Part shown: positions 45,066 to 54,112 of the stretch, piece after piece
Numbering within the stretch: the stretch's first letter is position 1
How the letters are laid out: each line of letters starts with the position of its first letter
From: Gammaproteobacteria bacterium UBA7310
Lineage (GTDB): Bacteria; Pseudomonadota; Gammaproteobacteria; Pseudomonadales; Ketobacteraceae
DNA: 64,000 nt
Reading direction: 5' to 3'
Assembly: GCA_002471665.1 (NCBI GenBank)
Contig: DKQK01000071.1
Span: 1 to 64,000 of the forward strand
Position numbers and translations under genes: made by a program
The notes under the pieces: generated by a model
What the model was told of the DNA's origin: nothing
What the model saw: the letters and a program-made list of their open reading frames with translations, nothing else
Database searches by the model: none

Positions 45066-47222
45066 ATGAGTAGTATTACGTTCAAAGTCATGGCAACGAC
45101 CTGTGCCATTTCTGCAATTACCTTTAGCCATTCCTCCATTGCCGTTCAACAAACCAACGATTTGCTGTCCCACGAATTATGGGGTTTGGAGAACATCATC
45201 CGAACCGCTGAGACGGTTCCCGCCAACGTGAGTTCAGAACAGGCCGCAGCAACCGGTACCTGCGCTGAACGTCCGGACATCAGTGGTGGCAACTACGTCT
45301 GCAACAGTTACACCGCACCGGGTATACAGGATATGGATATTAACGCCGCAGAAGGCTGGAACGCGTTCGTTCCTGCCAGCGGGCTCAGCCAAAACAAAGT
45401 GGTGATCGCGCTCATTGATACCGGCATCGACTACAATCACCCGGATCTGGCCAACAAAGTCTGGATGAATCCCGGTGAAGCCACCGGCACGGACAACAAC
45501 CTGAATGGCATCGATGATGGTTGTGAAGATAACATCGACGGCGACGGAAACGGGTATCTGAATGACTGTCACGGTATCAGTGTTCTGGTGCCGCGGCTGA
45601 ATGCGGATGGTTCGTTGAACGCAGCTGCGGGGGATCCCATCGACAATGAAGCAGGCCACGGTACCAACATGGCCGGCGTCATGGCGGCAGAGGGCAACAA
45701 TGCCAGCGCAGACTATCATGGGGGCATCGTGGGTGTGGCGGGATTGGAAGACAACATTCAGGTTGCCACCTGTCAATCCGCAAAAATTGAAGACGATGTT
45801 CTGCCCTTGGTGCCTGGGGTTTCAGTACCGGCAGCAAAGGAGACTGCCATTCGCGAATGCCTCTGGTACTTTTACAATCTGAAGCAGGCAGGGGTAAACA
45901 TTGCAGTGATTAACGCCTCCGGCGGCATGTCGAAATTCATCAACCTGTATGGCCTGCTGTTTCCCACCGTGGGTGAGGATTACCTGCTGGATACGCCGGA
46001 AATGTATTTACTGGCGGACCTGTTGGAAGCCGCCGACATTCCGGTGGTGGCGGCGGCGGGCAACAACAGCTGGAGCATTGATCAGGCCACCCACCAGCGG
46101 GCCTACTATCCTGCCTCATTTGAAAACAGCAACATCATTTCAGTGGCCGCCTCCAACAATCAGGGTGAACTTTGGAGCGGCAGCAGCTATGGCCGCTGGT
46201 CGGTTGACCTGCTGGCCCCCGGTGAAGATATATTGAGTACCGCACCGACCTACCCCATCTTTCCCTTGGAGGCCGCCGACTTTGTTGTCACCCACGGTTC
46301 CTCCCAGGCCACCGCTTATGTTTCAGGCATCATCGCCATGCTCAAAGCCAATGCCAGTACCCAGCACCTGGACGCGTTTTCCATTAAACGCCTGTTGATG
46401 AGCAGTGGTAAAAAATTGTCTGCCGGTAGCACAAAAACCGTATCCGGCGCCCTGGTTCGACTGGCGGACAGCAACGGTGTTGGCGCACTCACCTGCACCA
46501 ACCAGCAATTCACGCGCCGGCAATCCCCTCAAGCCGACAAGATGATTGCCCTGCCAACGGAAACCCTGCAAATTCAGGTGCAAAGTTTTAACTGTGCAGC
46601 CCCATCCGGTGCCGATCACATTACGGTGAGCGTATCACCCACCGGCGAAACCTTTAATATCTATGACGATGGCCTGGGTGACGACGAAGTGGCAGGCGAT
46701 GGCATCTACAGTGGCTCCTGGATCGTGCCTTACGGCGCCTTCGAGTACACCCTGTCCACCGGCTACGATTCTGTTAAAGAGGCAGCGGATGAATTGATCG
46801 TCACTGCCGCCATCATCGTGGACAACACGGACGAAACCGACTGGACTGGTAAATGGTGGCCCTCTACCTACCGTGCGGGCTACTACGGTACGAACTATCG
46901 CTACGCCACGGAAAACGACCCGGAAAAAGTGTTTGTGTGGTCACCCACTACCAATGAAGCAGGCTTCTATCGGGTTTACGCCCGCTGGCCGGATGGCCCG
47001 AACTTCGCCACTAATGCCCTGTTCCGGATTCACCATCAGAATCCGCTTGACGGCAGCGTGCTGATCACGGAACAAACCGCTGATCAAACGCAGAACGAAG
47101 GCCAGTGGATGGACATGGGCAGGTATTGGTTTGAAAGCGGAACTCACACCATTGAATTATCCAACCTCAATGCCAACGGCACCGTGGTGGCGGACGCCGT
47201 ACTGATGGTGCCGGAGCCTTGA
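45066..47222 (+). CDS. Secreted subtilisin-like protease (S8) with golvesin-like C-terminal domain
   Basis: A 718-aa exported protease. The signal peptide is about residues 1-26 ('MATTCAISAITFSHSSIA'). The catalytic triad is Asp118 (ALIDTGIDYNHPD), His198 (GHGTNMAG) and Ser413 (HGSSQATAYVSG, a variant of GTSMAxPxVxG), with the oxyanion Asn in AAAGNNSW. A Ca-binding-like Asp/Asn-rich loop 'EDNIDGDGNGYLND' is inserted between Asp and His. Residues ~530-590 form a beta-sandwich ('DDGLGDDEVAGDGIYSGSW'). The last ~130 residues ('WWPSTYRAGYYGTNYRY...VADAVLMV') match the golvesin-like carbohydrate-binding domain. The ATG at 45066 has GGGG upstream; a GTG at 45039 is less likely. The gene appears monocistronic. 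Confidence 0.88.
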   Translation: MSSITFKVMATTCAISAITFSHSSIAVQQTNDLLSHELWGLENIIRTAETVPANVSSEQAAATGTCAERPDISGGNYVCNSYTAPGIQDMDINAAEGWNAFVPASGLSQNKVVIALIDTGIDYNHPDLANKVWMNPGEATGTDNNLNGIDDGCEDNIDGDGNGYLNDCHGISVLVPRLNADGSLNAAAGDPIDNEAGHGTNMAGVMAAEGNNASADYHGGIVGVAGLEDNIQVATCQSAKIEDDVLPLVPGVSVPAAKETAIRECLWYFYNLKQAGVNIAVINASGGMSKFINLYGLLFPTVGEDYLLDTPEMYLLADLLEAADIPVVAAAGNNSWSIDQATHQRAYYPASFENSNIISVAASNNQGELWSGSSYGRWSVDLLAPGEDILSTAPTYPIFPLEAADFVVTHGSSQATAYVSGIIAMLKANASTQHLDAFSIKRLLMSSGKKLSAGSTKTVSGALVRLADSNGVGALTCTNQQFTRRQSPQADKMIALPTETLQIQVQSFNCAAPSGADHITVSVSPTGETFNIYDDGLGDDEVAGDGIYSGSWIVPYGAFEYTLSTGYDSVKEAADELIVTAAIIVDNTDETDWTGKWWPSTYRAGYYGTNYRYATENDPEKVFVWSPTTNEAGFYRVYARWPDGPNFATNALFRIHHQNPLDGSVLITEQTADQTQNEGQWMDMGRYWFESGTHTIELSNLNANGTVVADAVLMVPEP

Positions 47223-47274
47223 TCAAAGAAGAGGCATTCACCTTGATGTGAGTCAATACCCCTCCTTTTCCTGC

Positions 47275-47283
47275 TGTTATAGT
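47275..47283 (+). promoter_or_regulatory. Candidate extended -10 for the 43-aa membrane protein
   Basis: TG-T-TATAGT, an extended -10 element, lies 29 nt before the ATG at 47312. No matching -35 is obvious, which is common with extended -10 promoters. Confidence 0.38.
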
Positions 47284-47311
47284 AGTAACTATGGAAGAGG
47301 AGGCATGTCCC

Positions 47312-47443
47312 ATGTTCTTAGATGACGTTGTTATATCCGGTCTTATTGTAGTGGGTGGAACCTTGGCGTTTTTACTGGGAATAGGGATATTCATCTATCA
47401 GGATTCGCACAAGAAAAAAGACGAAAGCAGTCACGTCAAATAA
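47312..47443 (+). CDS. 43-aa single-pass membrane protein
   Basis: A short gene with a strong ribosome site: AGGAGG (47298-47303) 8 nt before the ATG. The product starts 'MFLDDVVISGLIVVGG', continues with one hydrophobic helix to 'IFIYQ', and ends in the charged tail 'DSHKKKDESSHVK'. The acidic N-terminus and lysine-rich C-terminus suggest N-out/C-in topology. An in-frame ATG at 47291 would add seven residues, but it lies upstream of the ribosome site. I do not recognise the family; small cytochrome-oxidase accessory or regulatory micro-proteins look like this. It is flanked by the subtilase and ackA, both co-oriented but separated by 89 and 101 nt. Confidence 0.65.
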   Translation: MFLDDVVISGLIVVGGTLAFLLGIGIFIYQDSHKKKDESSHVK

Positions 47444-47544
47444 TCACCCATTGCGTAATCAGCGGAACATATCGGTTCTGCTGATTCAACTTGCCGTGGC
47501 ATAGCTGTTACCATACTGACAACAGTGGATTCAGGGTAATAGCT

Positions 47545-48744
47545 ATGTCAGGTAATGCGGTGCTCGTCATCAATGGTGGCAGTTCTTCTGTCAAATTTGC
47601 GGTGTTTCGTGAAAACGCCGCACAGCCAGATTGCTATGGACAAGCCTCCGGGCTCGGTACGGCGCAGGCCAGCCTGACTTACACTCTCAACGATAACGAA
47701 CACAGCGACACTCTGCCATCGGCGAATCACCATTGCGCGCTCGAAAAAATTCTGGCCGGTCTGGATCAGGCCGGCGTATTGCAATCGATTCAGGCCGTTG
47801 GCCACCGCGTGGTGCATGGCGGACACCAGGCAACCCAGGCCGTGGTCCTGTCACCCGATACCCGGCAACGGATTGAAGACAACATAGAATTTGCACCACT
47901 GCATAATCCCGCCAATCTTGCCGGCATAGAGGCCTGCGAGAAACAGTCTCCCGCACTACCTCAGGTGGCCGTGTTCGACACCGCATTCCACAGCACACTG
48001 CCTGCCATCGCCCACACCTATGCGGTGCCTGTTTCCTGGCGTCAGCAACTGGGCGTGCGGCGCTTCGGGTTTCATGGTATCAATCATCACTATATTGCCG
48101 AAACAGCAGGCCGGATTTTACGCGCGGAGAATTTACCCTCGCGCATTGTTTCTGCCCATCTGGGCAATGGTTGCAGTGTCTGTGCCATTAAAGACGGTAA
48201 AAGTGTGGATACGAGCATGGGATTCACCCCACTGGAAGGATTGGTCATGGGCAGTCGCTGTGGCGACCTGGATCCGGGACTGGCGGAATATTTGTGCGCA
48301 AAGCTGGACGTGAACATCGAAACACTGACCCGGCAACTTAACCGCGATAGTGGCCTGCTTGGTGTTTCCGGCAGCAGCAGCGACATGCGCAAAGTGCTGC
48401 AGGCAAGTGCCGAGGGCCAGACAGATGCGACGCTGGCGGTCGAGTTATTCTGCTATCGGCTGGCAAAGTACATCGCCTCGTATCTGGTGCCCCTGGGCAG
48501 CATCGAGATGATTGTGTTCAGTGCCGGAATCGGTGAGCATTCAGCGCACATCCGCCAGCGTACGGTGCAATGGCTATCGGCCCTGGGATTTGCCCTGGAT
48601 GATACCGCCAATCACGCCAGCCCGGCCAAACAACAATCCATTCGCAATATTTCCGCGGCGCACTCCAGGCCGGTTTACGTGATACCCGCCAATGAAGAGT
48701 GGATGATTGCCCAACTAACGTTCCAACAACTGCTTAGCCTGTAA
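47545..48744 (+). CDS. ackA: Acetate kinase
   Basis: A 399-aa enzyme, the normal length, that interconverts acetate plus ATP and acetyl phosphate. Visible motifs are 'VLVINGGSSSVKFAVF' (N-terminal phosphate-binding), 'AVFDTAFHSTLP', 'RFGFHGINHHYIA', 'SAHLGNGCSVCAI', 'MGFTPLEGLVMGSRCGDLDPG' and 'VFSAGIGEHSAHIRQ'. The ATG at 47545 fits the family start; a frame extending to 47491 adds unrelated residues. A loose TTGCCG/CATACT promoter lies about 30-50 nt upstream. The pta gene follows 19 nt downstream, so this is a standard ackA-pta operon for acetate overflow and assimilation. It also links to acetyl-CoA supply for malonyl-CoA. Confidence 0.97.
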   Translation: MSGNAVLVINGGSSSVKFAVFRENAAQPDCYGQASGLGTAQASLTYTLNDNEHSDTLPSANHHCALEKILAGLDQAGVLQSIQAVGHRVVHGGHQATQAVVLSPDTRQRIEDNIEFAPLHNPANLAGIEACEKQSPALPQVAVFDTAFHSTLPAIAHTYAVPVSWRQQLGVRRFGFHGINHHYIAETAGRILRAENLPSRIVSAHLGNGCSVCAIKDGKSVDTSMGFTPLEGLVMGSRCGDLDPGLAEYLCAKLDVNIETLTRQLNRDSGLLGVSGSSSDMRKVLQASAEGQTDATLAVELFCYRLAKYIASYLVPLGSIEMIVFSAGIGEHSAHIRQRTVQWLSALGFALDDTANHASPAKQQSIRNISAAHSRPVYVIPANEEWMIAQLTFQQLLSL

Positions 48745-48763
48745 AACAGAACGAGGTGCCATC

Positions 48764-50911
48764 TTGAAAACGCTGTTACTGACACCCACCGATTCCGGTG
48801 TGGGATTAACCTCAATCTGCCTCGGCATGATCCATGCGCTGGATCAAATGGGGTTGCGGGTGGCCTATTTCAAACCCATTTCGTTCTCCAGTACCGGCCA
48901 GGATCGCTCTGCTGCCCTGGTGGAGCAGTACAGCTCCTGCACGCCTCCCCTGCCCATTGGTTTCCAGCAGGCCAAGGATCGTATTGCCGACGGTCATATT
49001 GAACGACTGATGGAAGACATCCTATCCCTGCATCAGGAAGTTCTGGATCAATATGAGGGCGAAGAACCGGAAGTAATGCTTATTGAGGGGGTCAACGAAA
49101 GCATCCACGAGGCGTTGTTCGACCAATTTAATATCCAGTTGGCCCGCGCACTGGATGCGCAGGTAATTCTGATCACCACCCCCCAGGCCAACAGCGTGCA
49201 AGAGCTGAACAGCCGCCTGTCAAGTACGGCTAAACAGTTCGGCGGCATCAACGATTCGCGGGTGTTGGGTACGATCATCAACATGCTCAACGCCCCCCTG
49301 GACCGGCACGGCAACATTCGCCCGGACATTACCAGCCCCACCTACAACGCCGCATTCGGGCACGACACCCTTGCCAACCAACTGCCGGTTCTGCAACGGG
49401 ATGATTTTCATCTGATCGGGGCCATCCCCTGGAACCGCGATTTGACCGCACCCCGAACCGCTGATGTCATGGCCTACCTGAAGTGCAGCAGCATTGCCCA
49501 GGGTGAAGCGCAACAGCGGCGAGTACACCACGTGGTAATTGCCAGCCAGCATGTGGAATCGGTTGTGCCTCAACTGCAACCCGGCACACTGGTCATCACC
49601 TCCCACGACCGCTCAGACATACTGATTGCAGTGGCGATGGCGCAGCACAATGGCGTGGCACTGGCCGGACTCTTGTTTACCGGCACAGAATCAGACAACA
49701 GCGATACACTGGCCTTTTGTCAGTCGGCCATTGAAATGGGGTTGCCTCTCTACCAGGTGGAGCAGGACACCTATCAGGTGGTGAACCTGCTGCCGGGTTT
49801 TGACAACCGCTTACCCGTGGACGATACCCAGCGCATTCATGTTCTGATGGACACCATTGCCCAGAACCTGGACAAGCCCTGGCTCAAATCCTTTGTCGGC
49901 AGTGACAGCCACCCACGCCTGTCACCGGCGGCGTTTCGTTACCGCCTGGTGCAAAAGGCCCGCACCAGCAGCCAGCGCATCATACTGCCGGAAGGCGATG
50001 AGCCACGCACGATTCAGGCCGCCATCACCTGTCATCACCGACGCATTGCAGACTGTATCCTGTTGGGGGAGCCGGCCACCATCAGGCAGGTGGCACAGTC
50101 CAACGGATTGGACTTACCCGACGGTTTGACCCTTCTGGATCCGGAATCCATCCGTAACGACTATCTTGAATTGCTGATGGAGCTACGTCGGCACAAAGGG
50201 ATTACAGAACAGAGAGCCAAGCAGGAACTGGAGGATAACGTGGTGCTGGGCACCCTCATGTTATACCAGGATGACGTGGATGGATTGGTTTCCGGTGCCG
50301 TCCACACCACCGCCAACACCATTCGCCCCGCCCTGCAGTTGATCCGCACCAAACCCGGAGTGAATATTGTGTCCTCCATTTTCTTCATGTGCCTGCCGGA
50401 TCAGGTGTTGATTTTCGGTGATTGCGCCATTAACCCTGACCCCAATGCTGAACAACTGGCGGACATTGCCATTGAAAGTGCGGACTCGGCCCACGCCTTT
50501 GGCATCACCCCCAAAGTGGCCATGATCAGCTACAGCACGATGGAATCGGGTGCGGGTGTTGACGTGGATAAAGTGCGCGCCGCCACGCAACAGGTGAAGA
50601 AGAAGCGCCCCGACATCACCATTGACGGGCCATTGCAATACGACGCTGCCATTATTCCCAAGGTGGCCAGCAAAAAAGCCCCCAGCAGCGAGGTGGCGGG
50701 GAGTGCCACGGTATTGATTTTTCCGGATCTGAACACGGGCAACACCACCTACAAAGCGGTGCAGCGCAGTGCCAATGTGGTGAGTATCGGCCCCATGTTG
50801 CAGGGGCTGAAAAAACCGGTCAACGATTTATCACGGGGTGCCAATGTGGACGACATCATCTACACTGTCGCCCTCACCGCAATTCAGGCCCAGGAAACAA
50901 CGCCGGACTAA
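48764..50911 (+). CDS. pta: Phosphate acetyltransferase (long form)
   Basis: A 715-aa enzyme converting acetyl phosphate and CoA to acetyl-CoA. It is the long enterobacterial-type form: N-terminal BioD-like P-loop-derived domain ('LLLTPTDSGVGLTSICLGMIHAL'), central DRTGG domain (~215-330), and C-terminal PTA catalytic domain ('RIILPEGDEPRTIQAA', 'GLVSGAVHTTANTIRPALQLI', 'ANVVSIGPMLQGLKKPVNDLSRG'). The start is TTG at 48764, supported by GAGGTG 7 nt upstream and by the alignment of the first residues with the family. It is the second gene of the ackA-pta operon. The stop overlaps the convergent DUF2797 stop by 4 nt. Confidence 0.97.
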   Translation: MKTLLLTPTDSGVGLTSICLGMIHALDQMGLRVAYFKPISFSSTGQDRSAALVEQYSSCTPPLPIGFQQAKDRIADGHIERLMEDILSLHQEVLDQYEGEEPEVMLIEGVNESIHEALFDQFNIQLARALDAQVILITTPQANSVQELNSRLSSTAKQFGGINDSRVLGTIINMLNAPLDRHGNIRPDITSPTYNAAFGHDTLANQLPVLQRDDFHLIGAIPWNRDLTAPRTADVMAYLKCSSIAQGEAQQRRVHHVVIASQHVESVVPQLQPGTLVITSHDRSDILIAVAMAQHNGVALAGLLFTGTESDNSDTLAFCQSAIEMGLPLYQVEQDTYQVVNLLPGFDNRLPVDDTQRIHVLMDTIAQNLDKPWLKSFVGSDSHPRLSPAAFRYRLVQKARTSSQRIILPEGDEPRTIQAAITCHHRRIADCILLGEPATIRQVAQSNGLDLPDGLTLLDPESIRNDYLELLMELRRHKGITEQRAKQELEDNVVLGTLMLYQDDVDGLVSGAVHTTANTIRPALQLIRTKPGVNIVSSIFFMCLPDQVLIFGDCAINPDPNAEQLADIAIESADSAHAFGITPKVAMISYSTMESGAGVDVDKVRAATQQVKKKRPDITIDGPLQYDAAIIPKVASKKAPSSEVAGSATVLIFPDLNTGNTTYKAVQRSANVVSIGPMLQGLKKPVNDLSRGANVDDIIYTVALTAIQAQETTPD

Positions 50912-51741
50912 ACGGCGACTTCCACCTGGTAACCGGTGAACTTGCGGATATTGATGACACCGCTGTCCAGCAGCAGGTACTGGCCTTTGATCCCCAACAA
51001 GGTACCTGCGACTTCCGGTGTCTTGTCGAAGTTCAGGCTCACCACTTTACTTGGGTATTCAAGCACGGGATAGGTTATGTTCACCGGCTGGGCATCGGTC
51101 ATGGCAACCACGGCGTGCTCCCCCAGTTGATCCTGCAGCGCATCCAGTTCCAATTGGCATTGCTGCAGCAGCTTGTCCCGCTCTGCAATCATGTCCAGCT
51201 CAGTAACCTGGTTTTTCAACATGGCCTGCCAGCGGGTTTTGTCGGCTACGTATTTTCCCAACGTGATTTCCACCAGCCCGGAGTGAAATCGGTTTTGTAC
51301 CTGAAACACCGGCAGCGCCTGAATCGCCCCCTGATCTATCCAGCGGGTGGGCACCTGATCGTTGCGGGTAATACCCACCTTGATACCGGAGGAATTGGCG
51401 AGGTAAACCGTGTGCCCCTGAAAGCAAAAATTCCGCGCCCAGTCCGGTTCGCGGCAGGTGCCCTCCTCAAAATGACACTGCTCAGGCTTGATGATACAGG
51501 TGTCACACTGCGCCAAAGAGCGAAAACACGGGTAGCAATAACCCTGATCAAAACTCTTTTTGGTTTTACGACCGCAATGGGTACAGAAAATCTGCTCAGT
51601 GAAGGTCAGTTTGATGGGCTTGCCCAAAAACGGATTCAGATCCAGCCTCTCATCCCCCACCGGTAACCGGTACTCAACCTGATCACCCAATGCGGTTTTC
51701 ATCTTTGCCAACGTGCCTACCAGTTGCGTACTGTGCATCAC
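50908..51741 (-). CDS. DUF2797 protein, GIY-YIG-like with zinc-binding cysteines
   Basis: A 277-aa protein of the DUF2797 family. The first half has a cysteine cluster ('FCTHCGRKTKKSFDQGYCYPC', then CDTC, C, C and C) suggesting one or two metal sites. The middle has 'VYLANSSGIKVGITR', which resembles the GIY-YIG fold. The C-terminal part is beta-rich ('VAGTLLGIKGQYLLLDSGVINIRKFTGYQVEV'). No biochemical role is established to my knowledge. A nucleic-acid or nuclease-like function is suggested by the fold. The ATG is at 51741, with an alternative Met one codon on. It is convergent with pta. Confidence 0.88.
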   Translation of the reverse strand: MMHSTQLVGTLAKMKTALGDQVEYRLPVGDERLDLNPFLGKPIKLTFTEQIFCTHCGRKTKKSFDQGYCYPCFRSLAQCDTCIIKPEQCHFEEGTCREPDWARNFCFQGHTVYLANSSGIKVGITRNDQVPTRWIDQGAIQALPVFQVQNRFHSGLVEITLGKYVADKTRWQAMLKNQVTELDMIAERDKLLQQCQLELDALQDQLGEHAVVAMTDAQPVNITYPVLEYPSKVVSLNFDKTPEVAGTLLGIKGQYLLLDSGVINIRKFTGYQVEVAV

Positions 51742-51902
51742 AGATCATTCACCCCGTTTGACTACCCTGCTCTCATAGGCTGGCTAAGCTACCAATCATC
51801 CTTGACCGGGTCAAACACCAGTGAAGTGTCCACTCACCTGTAATTCAAGCCGGCAAATCCGTATACTCCCTCGCTTGAAGCAGTCAACCCGGGGGGGAAA
51901 CC

Positions 51903-52682
51903 ATGCGCACGTTAATGCTATTTGCCGCTGTCCTGCTGGCATCATCACATGCACTGGCCATATCCAATATAGAAAGTGAAAGACCCGGCCTGCCGGAAGC
52001 AGGCTGGGGTGGACACATCGAGTTGAGCCTGGATGGCGAAACCGGAAACAGCCGGGAAGAAACCTACACCGGCGCCGCCAAGATCACCTTCCGCCGCAAT
52101 AACGATATCTATCTGGGAATCGTGGAACGGGAATACGGCACCACCCGTGATATCAAAGACACCGATGAAAGTTTTGTGCATGCACGCTGGATTCATGTGC
52201 TGGATGAACGCTGGGCTACGGAAGGCTTCATTCAGTGGGAGGAAGATGAGTTTGACAATCTGGTTTCCCGTTCCCTGGCCGGCGGTGGCGGCCGCTATGT
52301 GGTGGCCCAGGATGCAAAGGTGTTTTCCCTGTCAATCGGTTTGGGCGGCTTTCGCGAGCGGGAAGTATTGGATCTTGGCTCCTACGAAGAAAAAACCTGG
52401 ACTTGGCGGATCAATTCCTACACCGCCTACCAACACCGCCTCAATGATCAGATTGTCATTTCGGCAACCGCCTACTACCAGCCCAGTACCGACGATTTCA
52501 GCGATTTCCGAACCCTGCTGGACGCGGCGCTGTCGGTCAAGCTTACCGATCAACTGGACCTGAAAGTCCATTATAAAGTCACCCATGACAGTGAGCCGGC
52601 GAAAAACCTGGACGCCGACCCACCCATCGACAACAAAAAGACCAACACCGAATACACCACCTCACTGGTGTACAACTTTTAA
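51903..52682 (+). CDS. DUF481-family outer-membrane protein
   Basis: A 259-aa exported protein with signal peptide 1-19 ('LLASSHALA'). The mature part is a small beta-barrel: 'GWGGHIELSLDGETGNSREETYTGAAKITFRR' opens the barrel, amphipathic strands repeat throughout, and it ends 'YTTSLVYNF' with terminal Phe, as in YdiY-like DUF481 proteins. The ATG at 51903 follows a G-rich ribosome site (CGGGGGGG). TATACT at 51862-51867 is a possible -10, 36 nt upstream. It is convergent with the Old Yellow Enzyme gene. The function is unknown beyond outer-membrane location. Confidence 0.88.
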   Translation: MRTLMLFAAVLLASSHALAISNIESERPGLPEAGWGGHIELSLDGETGNSREETYTGAAKITFRRNNDIYLGIVEREYGTTRDIKDTDESFVHARWIHVLDERWATEGFIQWEEDEFDNLVSRSLAGGGGRYVVAQDAKVFSLSIGLGGFREREVLDLGSYEEKTWTWRINSYTAYQHRLNDQIVISATAYYQPSTDDFSDFRTLLDAALSVKLTDQLDLKVHYKVTHDSEPAKNLDADPPIDNKKTNTEYTTSLVYNF

Positions 52683-52707
52683 AGGCATCCGCAGCTTTAG
52701 GCATCCG

Positions 52708-52729
52708 CAGCGGGCACCCGTGCCCGCTG
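52708..52729. terminator. GC-rich hairpin between convergent genes
   Basis: CAGCGGGCAC (52708-52717) and GTGCCCGCTG (52720-52729) form a strong stem between the DUF481 stop and the OYE stop. Only a short TAATTT follows on the plus strand. An 11-bp direct repeat GGCATCCGCAG (52684-52694 and 52700-52710) leads into it. Confidence 0.6.
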
Positions 52730-52730
52730 G

Positions 52731-53972
52731 CTAATTTGCCCGTAAGCGCTGGGTCTTGAACCCTTTCAGGCCCGACAGCATCATTTGCCGCAGGAACACC
52801 AGTACCGGACTTTCGTTGATGCGCGCTGGTTTGCCTTTGGCAATCCGTTCCAACTGCCGCGCATACCAGACCGTTTCCATCATCGCCATATCATCGATCG
52901 CCTTGATACCGGTAATACGGGGTTTGACAGGGCTGGAGGAAACCTGGCCGTTGAGCAGCCGCCTGCTGAAATCCGGCTCCACTGCCAGCGGACGGGCCAG
53001 CCCCACCATATCCGTGGCGCCACTTTCGATGGCCCTGACCATGCCTTCGGCAGAACGGAAACCACCGGTCACCATCAATGCGGTCTGAACCCGGGTGCGG
53101 ATCTGCTCGGCATACTCCATAAAATACGCCTCCCGCGCCGCAGTGCTGGCTTTGACATTTTTACCGGTCATGTTGGGTGATTCGTAATTACCACCCGAGA
53201 TTTCGATCAGGTCCATACCGGCCTGATCCAGCATCTCCACCACCGCCATGGATTCCTCTTCGGTAAATCCACCACGCTGAAAATCCGCTGAGTTCAGTTT
53301 GATGGACACCGGGAACTCAGCCCCCACCTGCTCCCGGATCGCCCGGTAGATCTCCATCACAAAACGCGCCCGGTTCTGCAAGCTGCCTCCCCACTGATCC
53401 GTTCTCTGATTGTGATGGGGCGATAAAAACTGGCTCACCAGGTAACCATGGGCACCGTGAATCTGCACCCCGCCAAACCCGGCCTGCTTCACCACGGCGG
53501 CCGCGCGGGCGAAACGCTGGATAATGTCATGGATATCCGCCTCATTCAGCTCACGGGGCGGGTTGAAATAACGGGAGAAACGCGCTTCCAGCGGGATCGC
53601 AGACGGGGCCACCGGTTGCTTTGTCACCATATTGGGCGACTGTTTTCCAGGATGATTGAGCTGCACCCAAAGCTGGGTGTCCTGCCGGGAACCAACCTCC
53701 GCCCACTGTTTCAGGCGCGCCAGATCACGTTCATCTTCGATGGCCACGTTACCGGGTTCACCCAGCGCCAATCGATCCACCATGATATTGCCGGTGATCA
53801 CCAGGCCGGTACCGCCCTGGGCCCAGGCATCGTAAAGATTCACCAGTAAGTCGGTGGGCCGGTTGTCGGCGGTTGCCAACGCCTCACTCATGGCGGATTT
53901 ACCGATTCTGTTCTTGATGACCGCGCCGCAACGCAACGTCAGTGGTTGGGCTAATGCCTCCAGTGATGACAC
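52731..53972 (-). CDS. NADH:flavin oxidoreductase, Old Yellow Enzyme family
   Basis: A 413-aa FMN-dependent TIM-barrel enzyme. Family features are visible: 'RIGKSAMSEALA' at the N-terminus, 'WVQLNHPGKQSPN', 'QIHGAHGYLVSQFLSPHHNQRTDQWGG' with the substrate-binding His pair region, 'FPVSIKLNSADF', and 'VGLARPLAVEPDF' near the C-terminus. It should reduce activated C=C bonds or related electrophiles with NAD(P)H. The start is GTG at 53972 with GGAGG 7 nt upstream. A palindromic operator-like array lies directly upstream (53982-54023). It is divergent from ppnP. Confidence 0.94.
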   Translation of the reverse strand: MSSLEALAQPLTLRCGAVIKNRIGKSAMSEALATADNRPTDLLVNLYDAWAQGGTGLVITGNIMVDRLALGEPGNVAIEDERDLARLKQWAEVGSRQDTQLWVQLNHPGKQSPNMVTKQPVAPSAIPLEARFSRYFNPPRELNEADIHDIIQRFARAAAVVKQAGFGGVQIHGAHGYLVSQFLSPHHNQRTDQWGGSLQNRARFVMEIYRAIREQVGAEFPVSIKLNSADFQRGGFTEEESMAVVEMLDQAGMDLIEISGGNYESPNMTGKNVKASTAAREAYFMEYAEQIRTRVQTALMVTGGFRSAEGMVRAIESGATDMVGLARPLAVEPDFSRRLLNGQVSSSPVKPRITGIKAIDDMAMMETVWYARQLERIAKGKPARINESPVLVFLRQMMLSGLKGFKTQRLRAN

Positions 53973-53981
53973 AGGAACCTC

Positions 53982-54023
53982 CGATAGTGACCTTATGACA
54001 TTTCGATAGTTGTGAAACTATCG
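53982..54023. promoter_or_regulatory. Operator-like CGATAGT array upstream of OYE
   Basis: A perfect inverted repeat CGATAGTT (54004-54011) / AACTATCG (54016-54023) with spacer GTGA, plus a third half-site CGATAGT at 53982-53988, 22 nt (about two helical turns) from the first arm. All are within 51 nt of the GTG start. This looks like the site of a dimeric repressor controlling the OYE gene, perhaps redox- or electrophile-sensing. No regulator gene is adjacent. Confidence 0.6.
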
Positions 54024-54077
54024 CATAAAATCCCCCTCGTCAATCCCGCTGTGGCCGCTGGTTCCCAGCCCCCGGCG

Positions 54078-54086
54078 TGCTACAAT
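54078..54086 (+). promoter_or_regulatory. Candidate extended -10 promoter of ppnP
   Basis: TG-C-TACAAT, a good extended -10, lies 27 nt before the ppnP ATG. No clear -35 is visible. Confidence 0.45.
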
Positions 54087-54112
54087 CCCGCCACCTTTTC
54101 TGGAGCATTAGC

